Below, in pieces: positions 53,788 through 62,734 of a stretch of 64,000 nucleotides of DNA. This DNA is from Devosia psychrophila (GTDB taxonomy: Bacteria; Pseudomonadota; Alphaproteobacteria; Rhizobiales; Devosiaceae). The notes beneath the pieces are model-generated. The model was not told the DNA's origin. It ran no database searches and worked only from the letters and a program-made list of their open reading frames with translations. Made by a program: the position numbers and the translations under genes. Positions within the stretch are counted from its first letter, which is position 1, and each line of letters starts with the position of its first letter. The stretch is from contig NZ_LAPV01000076.1 in assembly GCF_000971275.1 (NCBI RefSeq), positions 19,793 through 83,792 on the forward strand. The letters are read 5' to 3'.

Positions 53788-55125
53788 TTATTTAACCAGA
53801 GCGAGACTGCGCTGCGGAAGCGTCAACGCAGTTCTTCGCCAGAAATTCGATGAAAAGCGCGGGTCTCGGAAGCGCTCTAGTTTTTGCCACTCGGGAAAGC
53901 CTGCAGCAAACGTCGCCGCGCTCATGCGCTGGTCTTTGTACGGGTTGACCCGTCCACCGCACTCCACGGTCAGCCGATCCAACGTTTCGAGCAACGCCAA
54001 GGTCGATGGCCCCTGGTTGGCGAAGTCCATGGCTAGTGTGTAGCCGGGGCGGGCGAAGGATAGCATTCCGGGCGATCTGATGTGGCCGAACCGCTTAAGT
54101 ACGGTTAGGAGCGAAGCCTGCCCCGCGTCGCGGCTTGCTTCCAGCATTTGCGGAATAACGGCCTGGGCCTCGCTGAGCGGAATTATGCTTTGGTGCTGAT
54201 GAAGCCCTTTTGGACCGTAGAGACGGTTCCAGTTTCCGATGGTATCAAGTGGATAAAAGAAGCTCCGGTAGGAGCCTATCTGCGGCTGAGTTCTGCGTGC
54301 CTTGCTGGTGAAATAGACTTGGTTGAAGGCAGCAAGAGTGACCCTGTTCAGAACTGAAAATGGCAACTCTAATGGGACTGAAAGTCCCATTGTGGGCTTT
54401 TTGATACGAAAGTTGCCGTTGTTGGCATGATTGCCGGTAAAAAGTATCCCGCGGTTGGACGTGGATAATTGATCGATCCAAGCGACGGAATATTCATTGC
54501 CCGCATCCGCAGCGTCGGCGGCATCGAAATATTCGGCCAAGCCGCCGAATGACATTACGCGTTCGTCGATGTCGAGAGAGCCGACAGGCATCAAGCGAAG
54601 ACTTGCGGAGAGCATAAGGCCCGTCAGGCCCATGCCTCCAATGCTTGCCTGGAAAAGTTCAGCATTTTCCTGAGGTGAACACACATGAACACCCCCATCG
54701 GAACGCAGGAGTTCAAGGGCGGTTACGTGGCAGCCGAAGCTGCCGCGTGAATGGTGGTTCTTGCCGTGCACATCATTGGCAATGGCACCACCCAAAGTCA
54801 CGTAGCGCGTCCCCGGCGTTACGGGCAGGAAGTAGCCGTGTGGCGTGGCATGGGCAATGAGCTCTTCGAGCGTTACGCCCGTTTCAGCCGTAATCACGCC
54901 GGTCTGCAGGTCAAAGTCGAGAATGGCATTTCGGCTGCGCATGGGGACAAGCGCGCCGTCATCGTTATGGCACGTGTCTCCATAGGATCGACCGTTGCCA
55001 TAAGCCAGCAGCGGTTGGTCGGTGCCTCCATGACTGCGCAACTCCCTGATCGCGACGCTAGGCAGCACGATGTCCCGCATGTGGCGCTGCACGCGGCCAA
55101 AGCTGTCATAGCTCGACATTGTCAC
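53788..55125 (-). CDS. DprE1-like FAD-dependent oxidoreductase
   Basis: This 445-residue protein has a PCMH FAD-binding domain with YGNGRSYGDT and VTPGTRYVTLGGAIANDVHG followed by KNHHSRGSFG, the HGKNHH motif of decaprenylphosphoryl-ribose oxidase (DprE1). DprE1 oxidises C2 of polyprenyl-phospho-ribose on the way to arabinose. The start may be the first or second ATG (MTMSS). It overlaps the UbiA fusion gene by 4 bp, tying the two together. The substrate is inferred from that pairing. Confidence 0.85.
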   Translation of the reverse strand: MTMSSYDSFGRVQRHMRDIVLPSVAIRELRSHGGTDQPLLAYGNGRSYGDTCHNDDGALVPMRSRNAILDFDLQTGVITAETGVTLEELIAHATPHGYFLPVTPGTRYVTLGGAIANDVHGKNHHSRGSFGCHVTALELLRSDGGVHVCSPQENAELFQASIGGMGLTGLMLSASLRLMPVGSLDIDERVMSFGGLAEYFDAADAADAGNEYSVAWIDQLSTSNRGILFTGNHANNGNFRIKKPTMGLSVPLELPFSVLNRVTLAAFNQVYFTSKARRTQPQIGSYRSFFYPLDTIGNWNRLYGPKGLHQHQSIIPLSEAQAVIPQMLEASRDAGQASLLTVLKRFGHIRSPGMLSFARPGYTLAMDFANQGPSTLALLETLDRLTVECGGRVNPYKDQRMSAATFAAGFPEWQKLERFRDPRFSSNFWRRTALTLPQRSLALVK

Positions 55126-56561
55126 ATCACCGTCCCGACCAGCATCAGCAGTGCGCCGAAACCGACGACGAGTTGGCTGCGCCAGTCGGTGGCAATGAAG
55201 ACCACCGGATCCTCATGCATTTCGCGCCGATGAGCCAAAATCCAGATGCGGACATTGATGTAAAGCACGATCGGCACCAGCGGCCATATCAACCAAGGCT
55301 CGCTATAAAGATCGCTCACGACTTCAGACTGGATGTAGAGCGACAGCACCAAAGCGGCAGCGAAGGCAGCAGAAAGGCCGCTCTGACCAACGATTTGCAG
55401 GTCTTCAGGGCGGTAGCCACGACCCGCGACGCGGTCGCGATCATCTACCTTGCTCGACTGCAATTCGACATATCGCTTCACCAGCGCAAGCGACAGAAAG
55501 AAGAAAAGACCGAAAGCGATCAGCCAAAACGACGGCGGCAAATTGGCAGCGGCCTTACCAGCCAGAAGACGCAGGCTATAGAGGCCCGCCAAGCACAGGA
55601 CGTCGATCAACAGCATGCGCTTGATAGCGAATGAATAAGCGGCAGTGGTCAATACATAGATGCCAATGACTGCAGCAAAAAGTGGCGGCAGGAAGAAAGA
55701 GATTCCGACGACAATCGCGAGAAGTGCCGCCGAAACGGTAAGGCCGAATGGAATGCTCACGATACCATTGGCAAATGGTCGATTCCGCTTGGTCGGATGT
55801 CGCCGATCAAGAGGCAGGTCGAGAAGGTCGTTGATAATATAGAAGGACGACGCGGCCGCGCAGAACGCGACAAAACCTGCGAGCGACGTTAGGAAAACGG
55901 TGGGTTCAAATATCTCGTGCGCAAGCACTGCCGGAACAAAAACCAGCAAGTTCTTGAGCCACTGGTGCACACGCAGCATCTTGGCATAGGTCTTCCAAGT
56001 CGCAGCACTGCCATCGAAACGCTGGGAGTTGGTTTGGCGCTGAAACTTATCCGCTGCCCCATCGGGCGCGACGACAATGGCGCGATTTGCCACTTCAAAA
56101 ACGGGAATATCCGCGCGGTCATTGCCCGCATAGTCAAAGCCTTTAGGACCGTAAGTTTCGGTAAGGAGCAGGGCCTTTCGGTGCGCTGCCAGATTGGTGT
56201 CGGCGCTCGACGAATATACGGCATCGAATAGGCCTATGTGGGCGGCAATGGCTTGAGCGAACGGCTCTGCGGCCGCAGTCACAAGCACGATCTCGCGGCC
56301 GTTAGCCTTTTCGGCCTGCAAAAACGCCAAGAAATCTTCTCGGTACGGCAAGCCCTGCGCATCAATGGTAACACGGGCGGCAATCTCGGTTTTGAGATGC
56401 GCCTTGCCGCGCCAAAGCCAGATCGGCAATACAAACAAGTACAGCGGATTTTGCTTGATAAGCATAAACACGCTTTCCCACAGCAAGTCCGCGGATATCA
56501 GGGTGCCGTCAAGATCAACGACCAAAGGCAGTTGCGTGCTATTTTGCACTCTTAAATTCAT
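55122..56561 (-). CDS. HAD-UbiA fusion, polyprenyl-phosphate phosphoribosyltransferase-like
   Basis: This 479-residue protein joins an N-terminal HAD phosphatase (DLDGT at 16-20, GNDRAD at 146-151) to a UbiA prenyltransferase (NDLLDLPLD at 244-252 and eight or nine helices to the end). In mycobacteria UbiA (Rv3806c) makes decaprenyl-phosphoryl-5-phosphoribose and a separate phosphatase removes the 5-phosphate; here both could be one polypeptide. It is the first gene of the unit UbiA-DprE1-SMR-SDR-aminotransferase. The 233-bp gap upstream should hold the promoter. Confidence 0.87.
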   Translation of the reverse strand: MNLRVQNSTQLPLVVDLDGTLISADLLWESVFMLIKQNPLYLFVLPIWLWRGKAHLKTEIAARVTIDAQGLPYREDFLAFLQAEKANGREIVLVTAAAEPFAQAIAAHIGLFDAVYSSSADTNLAAHRKALLLTETYGPKGFDYAGNDRADIPVFEVANRAIVVAPDGAADKFQRQTNSQRFDGSAATWKTYAKMLRVHQWLKNLLVFVPAVLAHEIFEPTVFLTSLAGFVAFCAAASSFYIINDLLDLPLDRRHPTKRNRPFANGIVSIPFGLTVSAALLAIVVGISFFLPPLFAAVIGIYVLTTAAYSFAIKRMLLIDVLCLAGLYSLRLLAGKAAANLPPSFWLIAFGLFFFLSLALVKRYVELQSSKVDDRDRVAGRGYRPEDLQIVGQSGLSAAFAAALVLSLYIQSEVVSDLYSEPWLIWPLVPIVLYINVRIWILAHRREMHEDPVVFIATDWRSQLVVGFGALLMLVGTVM

Positions 56562-56794
56562 CTCGCACCCTCATTCCCACAGAGTTCCATCTGTAGAAAT
56601 TCCCCCGGCTGCAGGTTTGGATTCCCTGCATCGCACAGAACCTAGTCTAAGAAAAGTAAATTTGGTCTAATGCAAGTGACTAGAGAGCAACAACATTCGC
56701 TGGAGACCGAACTATTTCCGGGCAAGGTTTAGAGAGTCTTCCGTTTATCCAGACTTTTTTTGATTTACAATCGCGGTTGGGCAGAACGCATTTG

Positions 56795-58219
56795 TTAGCT
56801 TGCAAGCTTTCTTGCCCTGTAAATGGTGGCGGCACGGGTGCGAATGCCAGCGATGTCGAGCGCAAAGCAGGCCGCGGCGTAAAGCGCGATCCCTATTATT
56901 ACGGGAATGGCCAAATCGACAAAGCCAGTGCCCGACAGTTGGCGACCAATCAGGAACGTGGGAACGGCCATCACTGCGGTGGCCAGCGCCACCTTGAACC
57001 AGGGTTTTGGATCAAGCGGTAATGGGTAAGCTCTGCGCGCCAGGGCGAAGCCAATCATTACTCCCAACAGCTCGGAGACAAGCACCGACCACGCAGCACC
57101 TATCAACCCAAAATTGGGAACGAAAACCGCCAGTAATGCGCCATTTACAAGAAGCGTGCCCACACCCTGCAGGATCAGCAAACTAGGTTTTCTCGTCATC
57201 TGAAAGCTGACGTGAATCAACTGGTACGAGATCGACCTCAACAGCCAAGCTACGGAGATGATGGGAATTAGCACTGCAGCTGCCTGGCGAAAATCCTCGC
57301 CAAAAACAAAAAATGACAGCTTGTGAGCGACAATTGTGAGACCCACGGTTGCAGGCGCCAATACTGCCAGCAACAATTCGGTGCTTTCGACCAAGTGGCG
57401 ATCCACCTCCTGATTGCTGCTTTTGGCAAGCAGGCGGACAGCGATGGGCGCAATAGCCGACCCGATAGCAACGCCGGGAAAAAGGATAATCTGGCGCACC
57501 AAATCGGCAGACGCACCATAAATTCCGGCCGCATGTTCTCCCATCAGGCTCGCGACCGTGAAACGATCAAGCAGGGCCTGAAGCATGAAAACGGCGCCAG
57601 ATATCGTCATAGGCAGGCCAAAGGCGATGATGCCTTGGAACAGCTTTTTGTCGAACGGCTTTAGCGGTGCCCGCCAAATCTCTCTCGAAAAGATGAGACC
57701 CGCGATTACGTAGGAGAGGCTGATGCTGATGAGGAGACCGACGCCGCCCCAACCGAACACAAGAATGAGGACCAGCGAGAACACCAGGGCCGCGGCGGCC
57801 CGCACGATCGTAGCGATCAGGTAAAGTGTGGTTTGCTGGCGAGCTCGAAAAATCTCGAGGCAGAATTCGAACGCCCCGATAGCAAATGCCAGAAAAATAG
57901 CCGGCAACAAGTAGGTCGACAAACTCGGGGCGAAAGCAATGATGCCAAAATAAAGCAGCGGTATAAGGAGGACAAGCACCGCAAATGGGATGGCCGCGGT
58001 CAACCGAATATCGACACCGCCCTCAGCGGTGAAAGGCACGATGGAGGACTTGATCCCACCAAAGAGCAGGCTTGAGATCAAGGCGGCCGCACTGAACCCG
58101 ACGATGTAAATGCCATATTCTGCCGGCGTCATGATACGCGTGAAGATGACCACGGACGCGAGGCCTAGCGCAGCAGCGATAATGTTCGCAGCTAGATAAG
58201 TAGAGGCTTGTCGAAGCAT
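56795..58219 (-). CDS. Wzx-type polysaccharide flippase
   Basis: This 474-residue protein has 12-14 helices and the PF01943/MATE start (ASTYLAANIIAAALGLASVV, MTPAEYGIYIV). It should flip the lipid-linked unit made by the neighbouring glycosyltransferases. Its ATG shares one base with the stop of the GH10 gene (TAATG at 58217-58221), so the two are translationally coupled. It is distinct from exoT. Confidence 0.87.
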   Translation of the reverse strand: MLRQASTYLAANIIAAALGLASVVIFTRIMTPAEYGIYIVGFSAAALISSLLFGGIKSSIVPFTAEGGVDIRLTAAIPFAVLVLLIPLLYFGIIAFAPSLSTYLLPAIFLAFAIGAFEFCLEIFRARQQTTLYLIATIVRAAAALVFSLVLILVFGWGGVGLLISISLSYVIAGLIFSREIWRAPLKPFDKKLFQGIIAFGLPMTISGAVFMLQALLDRFTVASLMGEHAAGIYGASADLVRQIILFPGVAIGSAIAPIAVRLLAKSSNQEVDRHLVESTELLLAVLAPATVGLTIVAHKLSFFVFGEDFRQAAAVLIPIISVAWLLRSISYQLIHVSFQMTRKPSLLILQGVGTLLVNGALLAVFVPNFGLIGAAWSVLVSELLGVMIGFALARRAYPLPLDPKPWFKVALATAVMAVPTFLIGRQLSGTGFVDLAIPVIIGIALYAAACFALDIAGIRTRAATIYRARKLAS

Positions 58220-59289
58220 TAGGCAAAGCTCTGCGTGAAGTCCTGGATGACCCGCATGAGTTCCTTCGGCTGATAATTTTCGTCAAGTGGGAGAGGGCGG
58301 TTTGGCAGACCATCTTGACGGCTGAACCAGATTGGAACCCAGGTGTGCTGATCCGATACACCCCAGGTCACGACGATCTCAGGTCGTACGACTGAGCCAA
58401 TTGCCGATAGAAACTCTCTAGCGCGAGCGGCGATGAGTTTGTCTCGCTCTTCGATCGGGCCGGGTAACTGGTCGTCGATCACGTCAAGTTCGGTAACCAG
58501 AATGCCAAGACCGAGTGCTGACAATTCCGCGACAAAACTTGAAATGCCAGGTGAATCGACCGCACTCTCGCCTCGTAAGTGACCCTGCAGGCCGATGGCG
58601 TGCAGCGGAACGTTGCGCGATTTTAGGCCGCGTACCATGTCGAGGAAAGCCTTGCGCTTGGCGCGGGCCTGATCCGTCGGCTGCTCGAACTCGTAGTCAT
58701 TTAGTACGAGCTGCGCGCTCGAGTCGGCTTCCGATGCGGTGCGAAGCGCAAGTTCGATATAATCTGGCCCTAAATGTCGAAGCCATACAGAGTCGCGATA
58801 AGGCGCGTCAGGGGTTGGATCCTCTGCTATTGCCTCATTCACGACATCCCAGCTGCGAATGCGACCTTTATAACGGCCAACTACTGTGTCGATATGGTGG
58901 ACCAGTTCTGTCCGGGCCTCTTCTGCGCTAGAAATGCGTTCCGCCCATTCCGGAAGCGCCGCATACCAGGCGAGGGTATGACCCCGCAATTCGATATCGT
59001 TGTCTTGAGCAAAGGCGAGAAGAGTATCCGTCGGTTCGAAGGTAAAGCTGCCACGAACAGCCTGAAGGTCCGACCACTTCATGGCGCCCTCGGCGACAAT
59101 CACCTTGCAGTAAGTGCGGACCGCCTCGCTATACAAGATGTCCGCAAGTTCGTCGATGCGAATGGCAGCACCATAAGGCACCGCACCCGACAGAGCGTCT
59201 GCCGCAAATGGGGTGGCGCTCGCAGCGGGGAGTGTCGTCACCAAGGCGCCGGTGGACAGCGCGCCAACCACAAATTCGCGCCTGCGCAT
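58219..59289 (-). CDS. GH10 endo-xylanase-like protein with Tat signal
   Basis: This 356-residue enzyme begins MRRREFVVGALSTGALVTTL, a twin-arginine signal, then a GH10 barrel with SWDVVNEA (acid/base Glu152) and VTELDV (nucleophile Glu268), and HTLAW. All catalytic residues are present. GH10 enzymes cut beta-1,4-xylans and related glucans. Coupled to Wzx, it is more likely to trim or release the locus polysaccharide than to digest plant xylan. ATG 59289 is used, not 59331, to give the Tat motif at the N-terminus. Confidence 0.88.
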   Translation of the reverse strand: MRRREFVVGALSTGALVTTLPAASATPFAADALSGAVPYGAAIRIDELADILYSEAVRTYCKVIVAEGAMKWSDLQAVRGSFTFEPTDTLLAFAQDNDIELRGHTLAWYAALPEWAERISSAEEARTELVHHIDTVVGRYKGRIRSWDVVNEAIAEDPTPDAPYRDSVWLRHLGPDYIELALRTASEADSSAQLVLNDYEFEQPTDQARAKRKAFLDMVRGLKSRNVPLHAIGLQGHLRGESAVDSPGISSFVAELSALGLGILVTELDVIDDQLPGPIEERDKLIAARAREFLSAIGSVVRPEIVVTWGVSDQHTWVPIWFSRQDGLPNRPLPLDENYQPKELMRVIQDFTQSFA

Positions 59290-59486
59290 TGTCGTCTCCT
59301 GAATCGAGACATGCGCCCGATGAAAGTGCAAAAATCTGGGCCTGGAACCCCGCTATTTGACCCCTACAACCTTACTATGCACCTAACAAAGCGGCGTGTT
59401 TTTGAGTCAATTAGTCCATTTTTCACACCCGGGCGGTACATCCGATCCTGGTAGCTCTGTCAATAAGCGCATTCGCGAGAGCCCGC

Positions 59487-60821
59487 ATGAGGCGGTACAT
59501 GCTTGAAGTGAATAGACAGGCACTCGATAATAAATCCGACTGGTTTGGGTGGCTGCTCTTTATTGTGGTGTTTGCGTATTTCTGGATTGGGACCGGACCG
59601 TTCCCTAGTCCCAATGACACCCTCATACTTTCGACCTATGGCGACAGCTCAAACCAGATCAACCAGTTGATCGTCATCGCAATGACGATGACCGTGCTGG
59701 CGGCTCTATTTATGAACCCAGCGGGCCGACTGATCTTGCGCGCCTACTGGCTGCCCGCTGCAATTTTGGTTTGGCTGCTTCTGATCATTCCGCTCTCGGA
59801 TTCGCCAGACAGTGCCCTAAGACGGACCGTCTACGCGGCACTGGTGTGCATATGCTCCAGCGCCATTTTGCTTCTGCCTCGTGACAGGAACCAGTTCACT
59901 ACGCTCATCGGTTACTGCCTGTTGTTCGCCCTTGGTCTTTCGATGCTAGGCGTCCTGCTACGGCCTGATCTTGCGATTCATCAGTCCACTGACGCGAGCG
60001 AACAGGCATTGGCGGGAGACTGGCGAGGCCATTTTGGGCACAAGAACACTGCTGCCGCTGCCGCTGCATTCGCCTTCTTTTTCGCCCTCTATCTCAGGAA
60101 AAACAAAAAACTTTGGGTGGGCAACGGCCTGCTGTTGCTGTCGGGTATCTTTATTCTAAATGCCGGCGGCAAAACCTCCTTAGCTATCGTGCCTGCGGTT
60201 TTGCTCATCGCGTGGTTATTTGAACGTCTGGGTGGACTGAGGTTGCCATTTGTCCTTTTTAGTGTTTCGGCCTTCAACATAGTCGTCGTGTCATCCGCCA
60301 CGTCACAACCGGTACGCGACTTCATCGGAGCATTGGGTATCGACCCTACCTTTACCGATCGCGCATCGATCTGGCAGCTTGCGCTTTCCGCAATTGCTGA
60401 GCGACCATTCTGGGGTTACGGCTTTCAGTCATTCTGGCAGACAGATGCTCTTGCAAACGGCAACAGTTCCGCGGCGACGTGGGCCGTTACTGCAGCAAAT
60501 GCTCACAACGGCTATCTAGATCTTATGCTCAGCGGAGGATTTCCGCTCCTCATACTCGCAGTCATCTGGTTGGTAATTTTGCCAAGCCAGCATGCTTCGA
60601 AGGCGCTGCGGCTCAACAATGATCTGACGCTTACCCGGCTGTTCATTCGCATCTGGCTGTTCGCGCTATTCCTTGCGACACTTGAAAGTCCATTTTTTGC
60701 GAATAGCGGTCCGATCTGGTTCACAATATTGATTGCCATCTTCGGCCTGCAGCTACAGGCGCAGGCGCGCCTTGTAAGTGAACCCACCCCACAGGACATT
60801 ACCGCGTTACAGGTTCGATAG
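59487..60821 (+). CDS. Wzy/O-antigen-ligase-type polymerase
   Basis: This 444-residue protein has about 11 helices and a Wzy_C region with periplasmic WRGHFGHKNTAAAAAAF and RPFWGYGFQSFWQTDAL and NAHNGYLDLMLSGG, as in ExoQ and O-antigen ligases. It should polymerise or transfer the second polysaccharide. The start could be ATG 59499 (MLEVNRQ). It opens the plus-strand unit with the GT2 gene 29 bp downstream. Confidence 0.87.
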   Translation: MRRYMLEVNRQALDNKSDWFGWLLFIVVFAYFWIGTGPFPSPNDTLILSTYGDSSNQINQLIVIAMTMTVLAALFMNPAGRLILRAYWLPAAILVWLLLIIPLSDSPDSALRRTVYAALVCICSSAILLLPRDRNQFTTLIGYCLLFALGLSMLGVLLRPDLAIHQSTDASEQALAGDWRGHFGHKNTAAAAAAFAFFFALYLRKNKKLWVGNGLLLLSGIFILNAGGKTSLAIVPAVLLIAWLFERLGGLRLPFVLFSVSAFNIVVVSSATSQPVRDFIGALGIDPTFTDRASIWQLALSAIAERPFWGYGFQSFWQTDALANGNSSAATWAVTAANAHNGYLDLMLSGGFPLLILAVIWLVILPSQHASKALRLNNDLTLTRLFIRIWLFALFLATLESPFFANSGPIWFTILIAIFGLQLQAQARLVSEPTPQDITALQVR

Positions 60822-60850
60822 CGGGGCAACCGGTTTAAAAGGGGCGTCCA

Positions 60851-61780
60851 ATGGACCTCACGACAATTGATGCAGTTGAGGCCGTGATCTGCATTCCAAC
60901 CTTTCGCAGGCCTGACTGGCTTGAAAGGACACTGCGCTCGGTCATGGACCAAATCGCCCCGTTCGGCTTTGCCGTGGTGGTTGTCGACAACGACGCCGCT
61001 AATCCCGCAGGCGCAGAGCGCGCTCGATTAGTCCTCCAATCGCAGACACCCCACAGCGTTTTGGTAGAGTCCAATCAGGGCAATTGCCACGCGATCAACC
61101 GCGCCTTCCGGGCAGCATTGACCACCTATCCGAGCGCGGAATTCTTTCTGATGATCGATGATGACGAAGTGGCTATGCCCGGCTGGCTCGAGGCGATGGT
61201 AAATCTCGCCAAGGAAAAGCGTGCGGATATCGTTGGTGGGCCGGTGTTGCGACAGTTCGACGTGCCTGTTGCGGCAAGCGTTTCCGGCCACCCCCTATTC
61301 CTGTCGATCGCGGGCTCGACACGGCAAGTCAGCCAAATTCACGGATCAGGCAATTGCCTCATCCGTCGGAGAGTCTTTGACGCAATGCCCAAACCTCCTT
61401 TCGACATCCGCTTCAATTTTCTCGGCGGCGGGGACATGGAGTTTTTTACACGCTGTCGCGTAATGGGTTTCAGCACATGGTGGTGCGCCGAGGCTATTGC
61501 GACGGAATTTGTGCCGGCTGAGCGTGTCACACCCAAATTTTTGACGCGGCGGTCTATTCGGACCGGCAGTATCAATTACGTTGTTGACCGCATGCATGCA
61601 CCGGGCTGGGTCATGGCGCTTAAGAACATTGGTAGTCTTGGGCTCGGACTAGGCCGAGGCTTGGCAGTGCTTCTTCGAACGAGATCGCCGCTACAGGCCA
61701 GCCATCCTGTACTCATGCCGGTTGGACGAATTATTGCCAGCCTCGGATTTATACCACAGCCTTACAAGTCATCGCAGTGA
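60851..61780 (+). CDS. Glycosyltransferase family 2 (ExoM-like)
   Basis: This 309-residue GT2 begins VICIPTFRRPDWLERTLRSV, has VVVDNDAANPAG, the metal-site MIDDDEVAMPGWLEAM and FLGGGDMEFFTRC, and is of the same group as the ExoM-like protein at 41371. Donor and acceptor are unknown. It follows the Wzy gene by 29 bp and converges with the DUF6492 gene with adjoining stops. Confidence 0.9.
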   Translation: MDLTTIDAVEAVICIPTFRRPDWLERTLRSVMDQIAPFGFAVVVVDNDAANPAGAERARLVLQSQTPHSVLVESNQGNCHAINRAFRAALTTYPSAEFFLMIDDDEVAMPGWLEAMVNLAKEKRADIVGGPVLRQFDVPVAASVSGHPLFLSIAGSTRQVSQIHGSGNCLIRRRVFDAMPKPPFDIRFNFLGGGDMEFFTRCRVMGFSTWWCAEAIATEFVPAERVTPKFLTRRSIRTGSINYVVDRMHAPGWVMALKNIGSLGLGLGRGLAVLLRTRSPLQASHPVLMPVGRIIASLGFIPQPYKSSQ

Positions 61781-62647
61781 CTATGCGTTTTCAAGCACGA
61801 CACGCCGGATCAGATCGATCGGCGTATTGGTGTGCGACTGTATCGCGATCGCATGCTGATGCGGAGCCAGAGTGGCAATAAAGTTGGCAAGCGCTGCGGC
61901 GTCTAGTTGCGGACCTGACCAGTAAGTGAGGCAATCCGACTGCGTCACACGATGATGTCGCAGGGCGAGAGGCGGGTCATTGGCGACGGCAACCCCATAG
62001 ATAAGATATTCGGAGAACTGCCGGATACGAACCAGCGCCTTCCACCAGGACTGGTCCGCGGTTGACTCAATCCGTTGGGTCATCTGCCGAACTGTTTCAC
62101 GCTCCCACACAATCATCTGGCCAATGAAGTCGTCGGCGGGAAATTCAGGCGTGGGTAAACCAAGCAGCGCATGGGCATTCTTGAGCCAAGTAACGTGACT
62201 TGAAAAGGTGGCAGCAATATCTGCGGGAGCGACGAAATGCGGTAGGCGTGACGCCTCTGCGACCAAACGCATGTCGAACGGCCTGCAGAAGCAATTGTCG
62301 GAATCGATGCACATGATCCTCTCGCTCGACTGCGCCAGTGTCATCGCGATCTTGCGCAATTGCTGCAGGTGCCAGCCATATACGGGAAGACTGACGCCGC
62401 CTGCCCACCAGTAGCGACGTCCGTTCCACCGGCCGACAGGCAGAAATTTCGGCAACAGATCACTATGGCAAATTATGCGGCGACGCCGTCCGGCTAGCGC
62501 TGAGAAAAGAGCGGCGTCTTCGTCACCAACCACGATGAAGTGCATATCGTGGCCCGTGACAAACCGGTCCATCGAGTTGCACAAAAGGCGGCAAGCCTCA
62601 AAATCTGCCGAATAGCTTGGCGTAATCAGCGAAATCGAACGGGGCAT
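61781..62647 (-). CDS. DUF6492-type glycosyltransferase-like protein
   Basis: This 288-residue protein starts SISLITPSYSADFEACRLLC and has CIDSDNCFCRPF, a DxD-like motif in a GT-A setting, and WWAGGVSLPVYGWHLQQL. It resembles DUF6492 proteins found in glycan loci; its activity is not established. No signal peptide or membrane helix. It lies between two glycosyltransferase genes on the other strand. Confidence 0.75.
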   Translation of the reverse strand: MPRSISLITPSYSADFEACRLLCNSMDRFVTGHDMHFIVVGDEDAALFSALAGRRRRIICHSDLLPKFLPVGRWNGRRYWWAGGVSLPVYGWHLQQLRKIAMTLAQSSERIMCIDSDNCFCRPFDMRLVAEASRLPHFVAPADIAATFSSHVTWLKNAHALLGLPTPEFPADDFIGQMIVWERETVRQMTQRIESTADQSWWKALVRIRQFSEYLIYGVAVANDPPLALRHHRVTQSDCLTYWSGPQLDAAALANFIATLAPHQHAIAIQSHTNTPIDLIRRVVLENA

Positions 62648-62734
62648 TGGAATCCGGGGCAGCGCAAAGGCAAGTCCATATTAACGGCGCGAGCATAAGG
62701 TTGTGTTACTCGATTATCGGACGCGGATGACATT

